The notes below the pieces were generated by a model that saw nothing but the letters and a program-made list of their open reading frames with translations, did no database searches and had not been told where the DNA came from. This document shows positions 1-5,460 of a stretch of DNA of 6,920 nt, piece by piece. Source of the DNA: Bacillota bacterium (GTDB taxonomy: Bacteria > Bacillota > DTU065); NCBI GenBank assembly GCA_012842235.1, contig DUTE01000316.1, forward strand, positions 1 to 6,920. Direction: 5' to 3'. The translations under genes and the position numbers were made by a program. Every line of letters begins with the position of its first letter. The stretch's first letter is position 1.

Positions 1-99
1 AAAGGTCTCGCAAACCATTTTATGGTGTTAGAGCCAGGACTGCTTCATAGCTTAGAATGTCCAGTATGTTGACTCTAGACTTAGATGCTACTCCCCTTT

Positions 100-114
100 A
101 TACCTATTAGGTAT
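100..114. promoter_or_regulatory. Palindromic candidate operator upstream of the cupin gene
   Basis: ATACCTA and TAGGTAT form a perfect 7-bp inverted repeat around a single central T. The site ends 59 bp before the cupin start codon, and odd-centred palindromes of this size are typical of dimeric repressor or activator sites. No regulator gene lies next to it and no convincing -35/-10 pair was found around it, so both the function and the identity of the binder are inferred. Confidence 0.35.
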
Positions 115-173
115 TGTTCTAGGAATAAGAGGGAAGTCCTCTATTTCTCTTAAAGAAAGGAGAATTTACTAAA

Positions 174-455
174 ATGAAAGTAAGGAAAATTTCTGAAGTT
201 GAAATAGAAAAACTTGGTATTAAAAGCTGGCCTATTTGGGAATGTGAACCATCAACATTTGATTGGTATTATAATGAAAGCGAAACTAGCTATATAGTTT
301 CAGGAAAGGCCGTTGTAAAAGCAGCGGGTCAGACGATAGAATTTGGTAAAGGTGATTTGGTTTCTTTTCCTAAAGGACTAAAGTGTATTTGGACGGTTGA
401 ACAAAAGTTAACAAAACATTATTATCTAGGTGATTTAGAGAAGCTAAGAGATTGA
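174..455 (+). CDS. Small cupin-domain protein (DUF861/Cupin_3 type)
   Basis: A 93-residue protein formed almost entirely of one small beta-barrel cupin domain. The run Ser-Trp-Pro-Ile-Trp-Glu near residues 18-23, the Asp-Trp-Tyr-Tyr-Asn-Glu segment near 30-35, the Gly-Lys-Gly-Asp-Leu-Val turn, and the Phe-Pro-Lys-Gly-Leu-Lys-Cys-x-Trp stretch near 65-73 are the usual landmarks of DUF861 cupins. That group includes EutQ-like and ureidoglycine-aminohydrolase-like domains, although many members are unassigned. The usual metal-binding histidines are not evident, so catalysis is uncertain and a ligand-binding or structural role is possible. It is probably cytoplasmic, since no signal peptide is visible. 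The ATG follows a good ribosome site, AAAGGAG at 156-162, with 11 nt spacing. It looks monocistronic, with about 200 bp separating it from the next gene. The family call is confident; no substrate can be given. Confidence 0.85.
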   Translation: MKVRKISEVEIEKLGIKSWPIWECEPSTFDWYYNESETSYIVSGKAVVKAAGQTIEFGKGDLVSFPKGLKCIWTVEQKLTKHYYLGDLEKLRD

Positions 456-473
456 TATTTTAGGACATCTAAT

Positions 474-500
474 TATTTAAGCCGTTTTTTTAGCTAAATA
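474..500. repeat. Weak inverted repeat downstream of the cupin gene
   Basis: TATTTA-(A)-GC and GCTAAATA can pair as an 8-bp stem with one bulged A around a 10-nt T-rich loop. It lies where a terminator for the cupin gene would be expected, but the T run is in the loop and none follows the stem. It is therefore a poor intrinsic terminator, and read-through toward the sigma operon is possible. Confidence 0.2.
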
Positions 501-502
501 TT

Positions 503-530
503 TTGACAAGGAGTAGTTTTGTATTAGTAA
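503..530 (+). promoter_or_regulatory. Possible sigma-A-type promoter of the sigma/anti-sigma operon
   Basis: A perfect -35 hexamer TTGACA (503-508) is followed after 16 bp by TAGTAA (525-530), a weak -10. It is the best -35 match between the cupin gene and the sigma operon and would give a leader of roughly 120 nt containing the inverted repeat at 577-628. The poor -10 leaves this uncertain. An autoregulated ECF promoter with other boxes would not be recognised this way. Confidence 0.3.
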
Positions 531-576
531 GTAACCAGAGATGATTTAAATAGTCACAGATTAACGAAGCAGGCAG

Positions 577-628
577 GGATATCCATTAAGATCTGTAATT
601 TAATCTTTGAGCGAAGGAGTGGATATCC
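577..628 (+). promoter_or_regulatory. Leader stem-loop enclosing a Shine-Dalgarno site
   Basis: GGATATCCA (577-585) and TGGATATCC (620-628) form a perfect 9-bp inverted repeat. An inner pairing AAGAT (588-592) with ATCTT (603-607) fits inside it. The strong ribosome site GAAGGAG (613-619) lies unpaired immediately before the right arm, and that arm fills the spacer up to a TTG codon at 629. The arrangement could control ribosome access to the leader ORF and, through coupling, the sigma gene. Each arm also contains the self-complementary GGATATCC, so a pair of protein-binding sites is an alternative reading. Confidence 0.45.
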
Positions 629-658
629 TTGAGCTGTGTGAGGATAGAAGCATTATGA
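629..658 (+). CDS. Putative 9-codon leader peptide coupled to the sigma gene
   Basis: A TTG codon 9 nt after the best ribosome site in this leader (GAAGGAG, 613-619) opens a 9-codon frame, MSCVRIEAL. Its TGA stop (656-658) overlaps the ATG of the sigma gene (655-657) as ATGA, the classic arrangement for translational coupling. The strong ribosome site is out of frame with the sigma ORF at this TTG, so it would otherwise serve no start codon. It is too short for any homology argument; existence and function are inferred from spacing alone. Confidence 0.35.
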   Translation: MSCVRIEAL

Positions 659-1317
659 CAAGGAAAATAGCTGATGATAGTCTTCTAATTGAACAGGCTA
701 AAAGAGGGAACAAAGATGCTATTAATGCTCTTGTAGAAAAATATGCAGACTACACTCAAAAGTCAGTTCTTAAAATATTACACAAAATGAATCGGCAAGG
801 TAAATATATCTCAGATACTTATAAAAGCCATGGAAATGTTTTTGCGGACATTGAAGAAGATTCTTGGGCAATTGCACATGATGTGCTTGTTAAAGCAATG
901 GGATCGATAGAAAGATTTGAAGGAAGATCTAAACTAACTACTTGGTTATGGGTAATTGCAGAGAATCACATTAAGACACTTATGGCTCAAAGATCAAGAA
1001 AAAGAACCAGATTATTTTTTCACCAATCAGAAGATGATGAGGTTGCCGCAAATATCATTGAGACAGCAGGTGCTACACCTGATCTATTTGTAGATGATTT
1101 TGAGGATAAAGAAGTGATGGAAGCAGTTCTTGACATCCTATATGCTGACGATTTTAATTCAGATCAACGAGAAGCCATTCTTTACTTTTTTGTTCAAGAA
1201 TTAGATCAAAAGACGATTTCTGAGATAACAGGAGCAAAAGTAGGAACAGTGAAAAAGAGGATCCATGATGGTCTAAAAAAGGTCCGGAAAAAACTAGCGC
1301 AGGAGGATCTCATGTGA
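655..1317 (+). CDS. ECF-like RNA polymerase sigma factor
   Basis: A 220-residue cytoplasmic transcription initiation factor. Region 2 shows the expected pattern: a Glu/Asp-rich helix around residues 66-80, then RFEGRSKLTTWLWVIAENHI (87-106), matching the sigma-70 region 2 core with its conserved Trp-Leu and Ala-x-Asn, followed by a basic cluster (112-119). Region 4 occupies about 165-214, with the helix-turn-helix around 185-210 (ISEITGAKVGTVKKRIHDGL). There is no region 3, as in ECF sigmas. A segment of about 20 residues (45-65) between the first and second region-2 helices looks longer than in typical ECF proteins. The ATG at 655 is chosen because AGGA (641-644) lies 10 nt upstream; an in-frame TTG at 607 has no ribosome site. 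The anti-sigma gene starts 15 nt after its stop, so the pair is one transcriptional unit. The sigma identification is secure; the ECF subgroup and target promoters are unknown. Confidence 0.9.
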   Translation: MTRKIADDSLLIEQAKRGNKDAINALVEKYADYTQKSVLKILHKMNRQGKYISDTYKSHGNVFADIEEDSWAIAHDVLVKAMGSIERFEGRSKLTTWLWVIAENHIKTLMAQRSRKRTRLFFHQSEDDEVAANIIETAGATPDLFVDDFEDKEVMEAVLDILYADDFNSDQREAILYFFVQELDQKTISEITGAKVGTVKKRIHDGLKKVRKKLAQEDLM

Positions 1318-1332
1318 GATGAGGGAGTGCCA

Positions 1333-1917
1333 ATGAAAAAGGATAATCATATTACAGAACGTGAGGTTTTTGAGATAATATCTCAAAAACAAAGGCAAAC
1401 TAACCTTGATCTAGATAAAGGGCATTTGAAGAAGTGTCAATTATGCCAAGATGAGGTCGCTTCTTTGTGCAAAACAGCAGATGCTGTAAGAACCCTTAAA
1501 TCATCAAGAGAACTGAGGCTTAACTTACTAGTTCAGGGAGTTACCTCAGAGTTATATACTCAGAAGCAGCAAAGAAGAAAGAAACGTATACCAGCAGCTG
1601 TAGCAGCAGTAGTATTGCTAATGTTTGGTGTAGTTTTCTATTCTAGTTATTTTGGACTTTTAAGTATAACTAATTCTAATTCTATGAAATTGCCAACTGT
1701 AGTTTCGTTTTCGTCTAACGATGAACAGCCTCAAGCAGCTGTGACAGCCCAAAGTATTACTGTTTTAGGAAGACATTCTCATCATCAAGCTACATCGCAG
1801 GCTATTGGTTCATCTGTGTTGCATAAAGGAGAGGAGTTTAGCTATGGACAGAGTCAAAAAGACAGTTTGTCTGTTGCTTCTAATTACATCACTACTAGCT
1901 ACAGCACAAGCTTCTGA
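1333..1917 (+). CDS. Single-pass membrane anti-sigma factor with zinc-binding motif
   Basis: A 194-residue protein with the layout of a ZAS-type anti-sigma factor. The cytoplasmic N-terminus carries His31-x3-Cys35-x2-Cys38, the signature zinc-binding motif, with His6 a possible additional ligand. A basic stretch (78-85) precedes one hydrophobic segment (about 86-106), and the Ser/Thr/Gln-rich remainder (107-194) would lie outside the membrane. Members of this family hold the cognate sigma factor at the membrane and release it on signal; position next to the sigma gene supports that role. The ATG at 1333 has GAGGG (1321-1325) 7 nt upstream. A GTG at 1327 overlaps the ribosome site and was not used. 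The last 25 or so codons also encode the signal peptide of the next gene in another frame, and the resulting tail is low in complexity, so it may be an extension acquired by loss of an earlier stop. No sensor domain is recognised in the outer part. Confidence 0.8.
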   Translation: MKKDNHITEREVFEIISQKQRQTNLDLDKGHLKKCQLCQDEVASLCKTADAVRTLKSSRELRLNLLVQGVTSELYTQKQQRRKKRIPAAVAAVVLLMFGVVFYSSYFGLLSITNSNSMKLPTVVSFSSNDEQPQAAVTAQSITVLGRHSHHQATSQAIGSSVLHKGEEFSYGQSQKDSLSVASNYITTSYSTSF

Positions 1918-2269
1918 AAACATTGTAATAAACCATGTGATCACGGATAGAATCATTCAGGCTCAGGATGGTAGCTTATATATTGGTCAAGTACTATTGG
2001 GATTTTCTGTAGGCAGAGCTAAATTTTACACCTTAACACAGGTTGCTTTAGAAAAAGGTCTCCATCGAGGCGAGATCACTATAGAAGATCCAAACTCTAA
2101 AGTATTAGCTCAAGTAAAGTTTGGGGACTTTTTTGCCGAGACAGATAACTGGTTACACTCACTTGTAGGGACTTGGGATGTGGAATTTAAAGAACCTGGT
2201 ACGTATCAAATTATTATTTACATCGATAAACTACCAAAAGCCAACTTTTATTTTGTGGTAGTTCAATAG
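1844..2269 (+). CDS. Small secreted beta-rich protein, partner of the anti-sigma factor
   Basis: A 141-residue protein with a clear Sec signal peptide: a basic start (MDRVKK), a hydrophobic core (residues 8-19) and an Ala-Gln-Ala cleavage site near residue 23. There is no lipobox, so release by signal peptidase I is expected. The mature part alternates short hydrophobic strands with turns and ends in Glu-Pro-Gly-Thr-Tyr-Gln followed by two strands, the outline of a small beta-sandwich. The layout, from an early 'Asp-Arg-Ile-Ile-x-Ala-x-Asp-Gly-Ser-Leu' strand to the closing 'Pro-Gly-x-Tyr' strand, loosely recalls DUF6941-like proteins, but this is only an impression. The ATG at 1844 is preceded by GAGGAG (1831-1836) with 7 nt spacing. 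An ATG at 1805 would add 13 residues before the signal peptide and was rejected. The start lies inside the anti-sigma gene (74-nt overlap), so it is in the same operon. A role as extracellular sensor or modulator is inference. Confidence 0.75.
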   Translation: MDRVKKTVCLLLLITSLLATAQASENIVINHVITDRIIQAQDGSLYIGQVLLGFSVGRAKFYTLTQVALEKGLHRGEITIEDPNSKVLAQVKFGDFFAETDNWLHSLVGTWDVEFKEPGTYQIIIYIDKLPKANFYFVVVQ

Positions 2270-2282
2270 TATTTGGTCTAGC

Positions 2283-2547
2283 TTAACCACAGCTACTCTT
2301 TGCTTATGTCAAAAAACAAAGATTCTGTTTTCTAAATTGCTATTCCAACTAATTATTTAGAGGCGGTTTTGTAGCAGTGGTGGTTAATAATCTTTAGTTA
2401 ATAAATTGCATACCCTGCAAAAAGGGTAGGCAACGTTTAGTAATAGCCAAGATTTTATTTAGATAAGGTTAAACATTTTTAAAGCATATGACTTTTGGGA
2501 ATTTGCCGAGCTAAACTGTTTTTACTTGCGTTTAATCTACTTTTTTT
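2283..2547 (+). ncRNA. Candidate structured RNA with three consecutive helical domains
   Basis: No protein frame is apparent, but nested complementarity is. Domain 1: TTAACCAC (2283-2290) plus GCTAC (2292-2296) pair with GTAGC (2371-2375) plus GTGGTTAA (2380-2387). They enclose hairpins TCTTTG/CAAAGA (2297-2302/2317-2322) and TCTAAAT/ATTTAGA (2331-2337/2355-2361), giving a three-way junction. Domain 2: AATCTT/AAGATT (2389-2394/2449-2454) encloses TAAA, TTGC and TACCC paired with GGGTA, GCAA and TTTA (2402-2439). Domain 3: TAGA (2460-2463) plus TTAAAC (2469-2474) pair with GTTTAA plus TCTA (2530-2539), followed directly by T7 (2541-2547). The pairing was found by eye, and no known RNA family was recognised. 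It could be a 3'-UTR-derived RNA, a separate RNA or chance folding in AT-rich DNA. The plus strand is assumed from the T run and the flanking genes. Confidence 0.4.
2297..2330 (+). terminator. Weak possible terminator after the sigma operon
   Basis: TCTTTG (2297-2302) and CAAAGA (2317-2322) form a 6-bp stem with a 14-nt loop, followed by the T-rich but interrupted stretch TTCTGTTTTCT region. It lies 28 bp after the last gene of the sigma operon. The stem is AT-rich and the T tract broken, so termination would be inefficient. The same hairpin is one arm of the candidate three-way junction at 2283-2387. Confidence 0.25.
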
Positions 2548-3027
2548 CACCTGCTAGGTATAAAGCAAAAAGCATTCTCTACCTTGCTAGGAGGTCTAGA
2601 GATTTATAAAAAGAGCTGGGCTGATAACAGGCAAAGCTAGAAGCTAGAACAACTCCCATGCGAGTTGCAACATAAAACTAAGACCTTACTTGATATAGCG
2701 CTGCTGTAAGTATTAAGGAAACTGCTTGTGCGCTCTGACTAGGCTTAAAGGAAAAATCATCATTACCTTAGAATAATTGGTTAAACGAATCAACTGAAAA
2801 TCCTCAAGTTATATAAAACTAGCATTTTGTGAAATAAGCGTTACAAAAAAGCGATTATCAGAAATGGGCAAGAGACGGGTAAATTAAAGTGACTTGGAGA
2901 CATTTTGTAATGAAGTTCCCCCAAAAAAAGTTGTCTAAAGACCTCTAAGATTGTGTTAATAATAACTAGAAAAGCAGATATTTTGCATGACAATTGACGA
3001 TATACTGTTTGGTTTTAATAGAATCAT
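2548..3027. other. Remainder of the gene-free region, with scattered hairpins
   Basis: No protein gene is supported here. Visible elements are a hairpin at 2576-2602 (TCTCTA paired with TAGAGA, with CCT/AGG inside) and a tandem 7-bp repeat AAGCTAG (2634-2640 and 2641-2647). A 6-bp hairpin CAACTC/GAGTTG (2650-2655/2662-2667) follows. Interleaved pairings CTTAC/GTAAG (2685-2689/2706-2710) and AGCGC/GCGCT (2697-2701/2730-2734) would make a pseudoknot. A CodY-box-like 15-mer lies at 2788-2802. These may continue the structured RNA to the left, belong to a long leader of the glycosidase-like gene, or be chance. Confidence 0.35.
2994..3021 (+). promoter_or_regulatory. Weak promoter candidate for the secreted glycosidase-like gene
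   Basis: TTGACG (2994-2999), one mismatch from the -35 consensus, is followed after 16 bp by TAATAG (3016-3021), a weak -10. The spacing is acceptable and the position fits a 50-60 nt leader containing the hairpin at 3028-3059. A second -35-like TTGACA at 3033-3038 has no -10 at usable distance. The gene could instead depend on an alternative sigma factor whose boxes are not recognised here. Confidence 0.25.
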
Positions 3028-3059
3028 GATGCTTGACATTGTCTTTGTAGTAAAGCATC
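3028..3059 (+). promoter_or_regulatory. 7-bp hairpin directly before the ribosome site of the glycosidase-like gene
   Basis: GATGCTT (3028-3034) and AAGCATC (3053-3059) form a perfect 7-bp stem around an 18-nt loop. The stem ends 4 nt before the ribosome site AGAGGAGG (3064-3071), which itself is 9 nt from the ATG. The position suits an operator or an mRNA element affecting translation or stability; there is no T run, so it is not a terminator. Confidence 0.35.
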
Positions 3060-3080
3060 TGTTAGAGGAGGATTTTTATT

Positions 3081-5417
3081 ATGACAAAGCTTTGGGTTAC
3101 TATTTTGATACTATTATTAGTTCCGTTAATTCAAGCAGAAGCTACGGAATTATTGATAGATGATTTTGTTGACATTTCTGATTGGCAGGGAGATTTTTAC
3201 AAAGACGGCAACAATCTAGTGGTTAAAGGGCAAGCACAGAAGCTAGTAATGCAAGACTGGAGCGGTTATAAAACCCTACAGATTGATTTTAAAAACCCAA
3301 CTCCAGTAACTGTGACCCTTATCGATGCTGACGGGGAAGTTTGGCAAACAGAAGTTAACGAGAAAAATATAAAAGTGGGATTTGATTCATTTAGGTTAAT
3401 TTCTTCAAACAGTTTTGGTGATAATAGGCTTTCAACAGGTAATATGCAAAAGCTTATTATCACGGGAGATTGCCAATTAACCTCTATAGCTTTAGCAGAT
3501 AGCAAAGGTTTTGATGGACCTAATGTTTATATACAGACAGCAAATAAATATTATGCTGGTAAGACTTGGGATAAGATAGCTTATGAAGTAAAAAGCAAAG
3601 GGTTTACCGCTGTTCACTTAACCCCTGTAGAGTTGACTCCGGAAACCTATTACAAACAAAAAGAAATGGTAGCTGCCTTTCACAGAGCTGGTTTACCTGT
3701 GGCTCTAACAATATATCCCGGTACAGATTTCTATTCCTATAATAAGTACCCACAGTGGCGTCAAAGTTTTTTAGAAGGTGGGGGTAGTCAATGGTCTTGG
3801 CGCACATATAATTGCTTGCGAGAAGAAGCTTACATTGAATATACAATTAATTATCTTCAGGAGCAGTTTCAAGACTATGGTTATGATGCACTTCATATAA
3901 GTGAGCCTTGGCTTGAAGTTTGGGGTGGACCATCTAATCCAGAGCTTTATGCGTGTTTTTGTCATCGTTGTAAAGCTGCGTTTAGAGAGGAAACGGGGAT
4001 AGATCCTGTCGACTTGTTTGATGCAAAGTCTCCTCTTTACTATAGAAAGAACCCCGACTACTACCGCAAATGGGTAGATTTTAGAGTCGAGACAGTGGCT
4101 AATTTTGTTGAACAGATTACTAAGGGATTAAAAGAGGTTAAGCCTGATGTATTAACTTTTGTTATGTTTTTGTCTGATATTAGTGTGGAGCCAGGCAAAA
4201 CACGAGAGTATCAAGCTATGGATCTCGAACAGTTTGCAAATATCGGCGATGCGGTGATTATTGAAACCGCATGGCAAGATTGGACAAGGAAGAATCTTTG
4301 GCCAGGATATATTTTATTGTATGGTAAAGAATATGCACCAAGAGTATATAAGCAAAAACAAGACGCATCTATATATGCTCAGCCTGACGTAGGCTCAAAT
4401 TGGGCACAGATGCATCGCTCTCCACAATGGCTTAGAGAATTTTCGGCCTATTCTTATCGTTCTGGATTTGATGGTTATATAGCTTATGAGTATAGCCAGA
4501 TGGGTTATAGGTTATTACCTTCAACTTCAATTGTTTTAGATGATTACGAAAAGGTAGAAAGTGAAGCTTATTGGAGTTCATATAGTACAAATACAGATGA
4601 GGTTCTAGTAGGTGGAATTAAAAACAAAGCCTATGAAGGTGATCGTTGTTTGATGCTCCATTATTCAGGATCAGACAGTCAGGGAGAAATAGGAGCACAA
4701 AAAGACGTAATGCTTGATCTATCAGGGTTTAAAAACTTTGAGGTAATGGTTCTGCTAGATGCTTTTGAAGAAGGTCAATCATTAAATATAGAATATGGTA
4801 TTGTAACTTCTAACAAGACATATAAAGCTGTTAAAGAGGTTGAGGCCAAAAACACTTGGCAAAAGATACTGCTACCGTTTGATAATTTTGGACAGCAACT
4901 AGATCTTTCTGATGTAAAAACAATATTTATAGGAATTGAAAAGAACGCTAGGATGCCTTCTTCTGGTTATATGTGCATTGATATGTTAACTGTCTCTGGA
5001 ACAAGAAAAACTTTTCTTGAGACGCAAGATCTTCCAACAACGATAAAACCAAGAGCATCTAATGAAATAAGTTTAGAAAATTTGTCGCTAGGGATAAAAA
5101 ATGTCACTAAAATAGCAAAAGAACTTTACAATCTAAATCTAGAGTTAACTATTGATGGTGGAGAAAGGTCATTTAACAATGTTACTGCAGATATCTTAGT
5201 TTATGACGCTGAAAGTAAAGCGAAACTCCCTAAATTATGTAACTCACACAATATTGGTTCAATAAGACGGAACGAACAGAAAGTGGAAGACACTACTCTA
5301 ACTTTACCAAAAGGCTCTTTTATCTTGAAAATTCGTCTTTATAATCAAGGTTTGGATCATCTAAACCCTGAAAAACCAGCAACTTTGATTGGTGATTTTT
5401 ATGTTGATATATACTAA
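3081..5417 (+). CDS. Secreted glycoside-hydrolase-like TIM-barrel protein with carbohydrate-binding-like domains
   Basis: A 778-residue exported protein. A signal peptide (1-19, ending Ile-Gln-Ala) is followed by a beta-sandwich resembling CBM11/CIA30-type carbohydrate-binding modules (about 23-145, opening Leu-Leu-Ile-Asp-Asp-Phe). A TIM barrel spans about 148-485. A second CBM-like sandwich (about 485-640, opening Leu-Asp-Asp-Tyr-Glu) and a further C-terminal beta domain (about 655-778) follow. The barrel resembles uncharacterised glycosidase-like families such as GHL6: the Cys-Phe-Cys-His-Arg-Cys cluster (C292, C294, C297) after a barrel strand and the Ala-Phe-x-x-Glu-x-Gly helix are typical. 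Candidate catalytic or sugar-contacting acids at strand ends are E275 (ISEPW), E395 (IIETAW) and E470 (AYEYS). A polysaccharide target is likely, but the linkage cannot be read. The start has AGAGGAGG 9 nt upstream. No LPXTG or SLH anchor is visible, so it is probably released or bound through its sugar-binding domains. Confidence 0.8.
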   Translation: MTKLWVTILILLLVPLIQAEATELLIDDFVDISDWQGDFYKDGNNLVVKGQAQKLVMQDWSGYKTLQIDFKNPTPVTVTLIDADGEVWQTEVNEKNIKVGFDSFRLISSNSFGDNRLSTGNMQKLIITGDCQLTSIALADSKGFDGPNVYIQTANKYYAGKTWDKIAYEVKSKGFTAVHLTPVELTPETYYKQKEMVAAFHRAGLPVALTIYPGTDFYSYNKYPQWRQSFLEGGGSQWSWRTYNCLREEAYIEYTINYLQEQFQDYGYDALHISEPWLEVWGGPSNPELYACFCHRCKAAFREETGIDPVDLFDAKSPLYYRKNPDYYRKWVDFRVETVANFVEQITKGLKEVKPDVLTFVMFLSDISVEPGKTREYQAMDLEQFANIGDAVIIETAWQDWTRKNLWPGYILLYGKEYAPRVYKQKQDASIYAQPDVGSNWAQMHRSPQWLREFSAYSYRSGFDGYIAYEYSQMGYRLLPSTSIVLDDYEKVESEAYWSSYSTNTDEVLVGGIKNKAYEGDRCLMLHYSGSDSQGEIGAQKDVMLDLSGFKNFEVMVLLDAFEEGQSLNIEYGIVTSNKTYKAVKEVEAKNTWQKILLPFDNFGQQLDLSDVKTIFIGIEKNARMPSSGYMCIDMLTVSGTRKTFLETQDLPTTIKPRASNEISLENLSLGIKNVTKIAKELYNLNLELTIDGGERSFNNVTADILVYDAESKAKLPKLCNSHNIGSIRRNEQKVEDTTLTLPKGSFILKIRLYNQGLDHLNPEKPATLIGDFYVDIY

Positions 5418-5460
5418 AAAAGGCAGCTATACGCCACCTAAAAAAACCTTAGTTATAAAA
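5416..5460 (-). repeat. Decayed duplicate of the CodY-like gene's terminator
   Basis: This segment aligns with 5717-5762: A6, then GGCAGC-TATAC-GCCACC against GGCGGC-TACAC-GCCGCC, an A-rich stretch, and CCTTAGTTATAAAA against CCTGAGTCATAAAA, with one 1-nt indel. Two stem pairs are lost here (C5424-A5436 and A5425-C5435), so the hairpin is weak. The clear substitutions relative to the intact copy replace G or C with A or T, consistent with drift of a non-functional copy. It abuts the stop codon of the plus-strand gene. Confidence 0.6.

Noticed and set aside
1..72. Open frame from the left edge (24 codons to a TGA at 70-72) that could be the end of an upstream gene.
   Set aside because: Another frame is also open for a similar length, the peptide has no recognisable feature, and no terminator follows, so a gene end cannot be supported.
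177..191. CodY-box-like match overlapping the first codons of the cupin gene.
   Set aside because: Only 10 of 15 positions match, mostly the A-rich right half, and it lies inside the coding sequence.
607..654. TTG at 607 as the start of the sigma factor.
   Set aside because: It has no ribosome site and would add 16 residues with no sigma-like character; ATG 655 has AGGA 10 nt upstream and begins the conserved protein.
1319..1336. 5-codon frame before the anti-sigma gene whose TGA overlaps its ATG.
   Set aside because: AGGAGG is 12 nt away and the anti-sigma start has its own GAGGG; a frame this short is readily produced by chance next to any ATGA.
1805..1843. ATG at 1805 as the start of the secreted protein.
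   Set aside because: It would place 13 residues before a standard signal peptide; ATG 1844 follows GAGGAG at ideal spacing.
2620..2670. Resemblance of AGGCAAAGC and nearby hairpins to a cyclic-di-GMP-I riboswitch core.
   Set aside because: Only the short GGCAAA is shared; the second conserved half and the overall helix arrangement of that riboswitch are not present.
2910..2948. 12-codon ORF (ATG to TAA) after GGAG in the gene-free region.
   Set aside because: Spacing is long, the peptide is Lys-rich and short, and such frames are expected by chance.
3033..3053. TTGACA followed by TAGTAA as a promoter echoing the one upstream of the sigma operon.
   Set aside because: The spacing is 9 bp here against 16 bp there, so the two cannot be the same promoter type.
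3266..3965. Minus-strand open frames of 64-80 codons opposite the glycosidase-like gene.
   Set aside because: They are antisense shadows of a well-supported gene, with no ribosome sites or recognisable domains.
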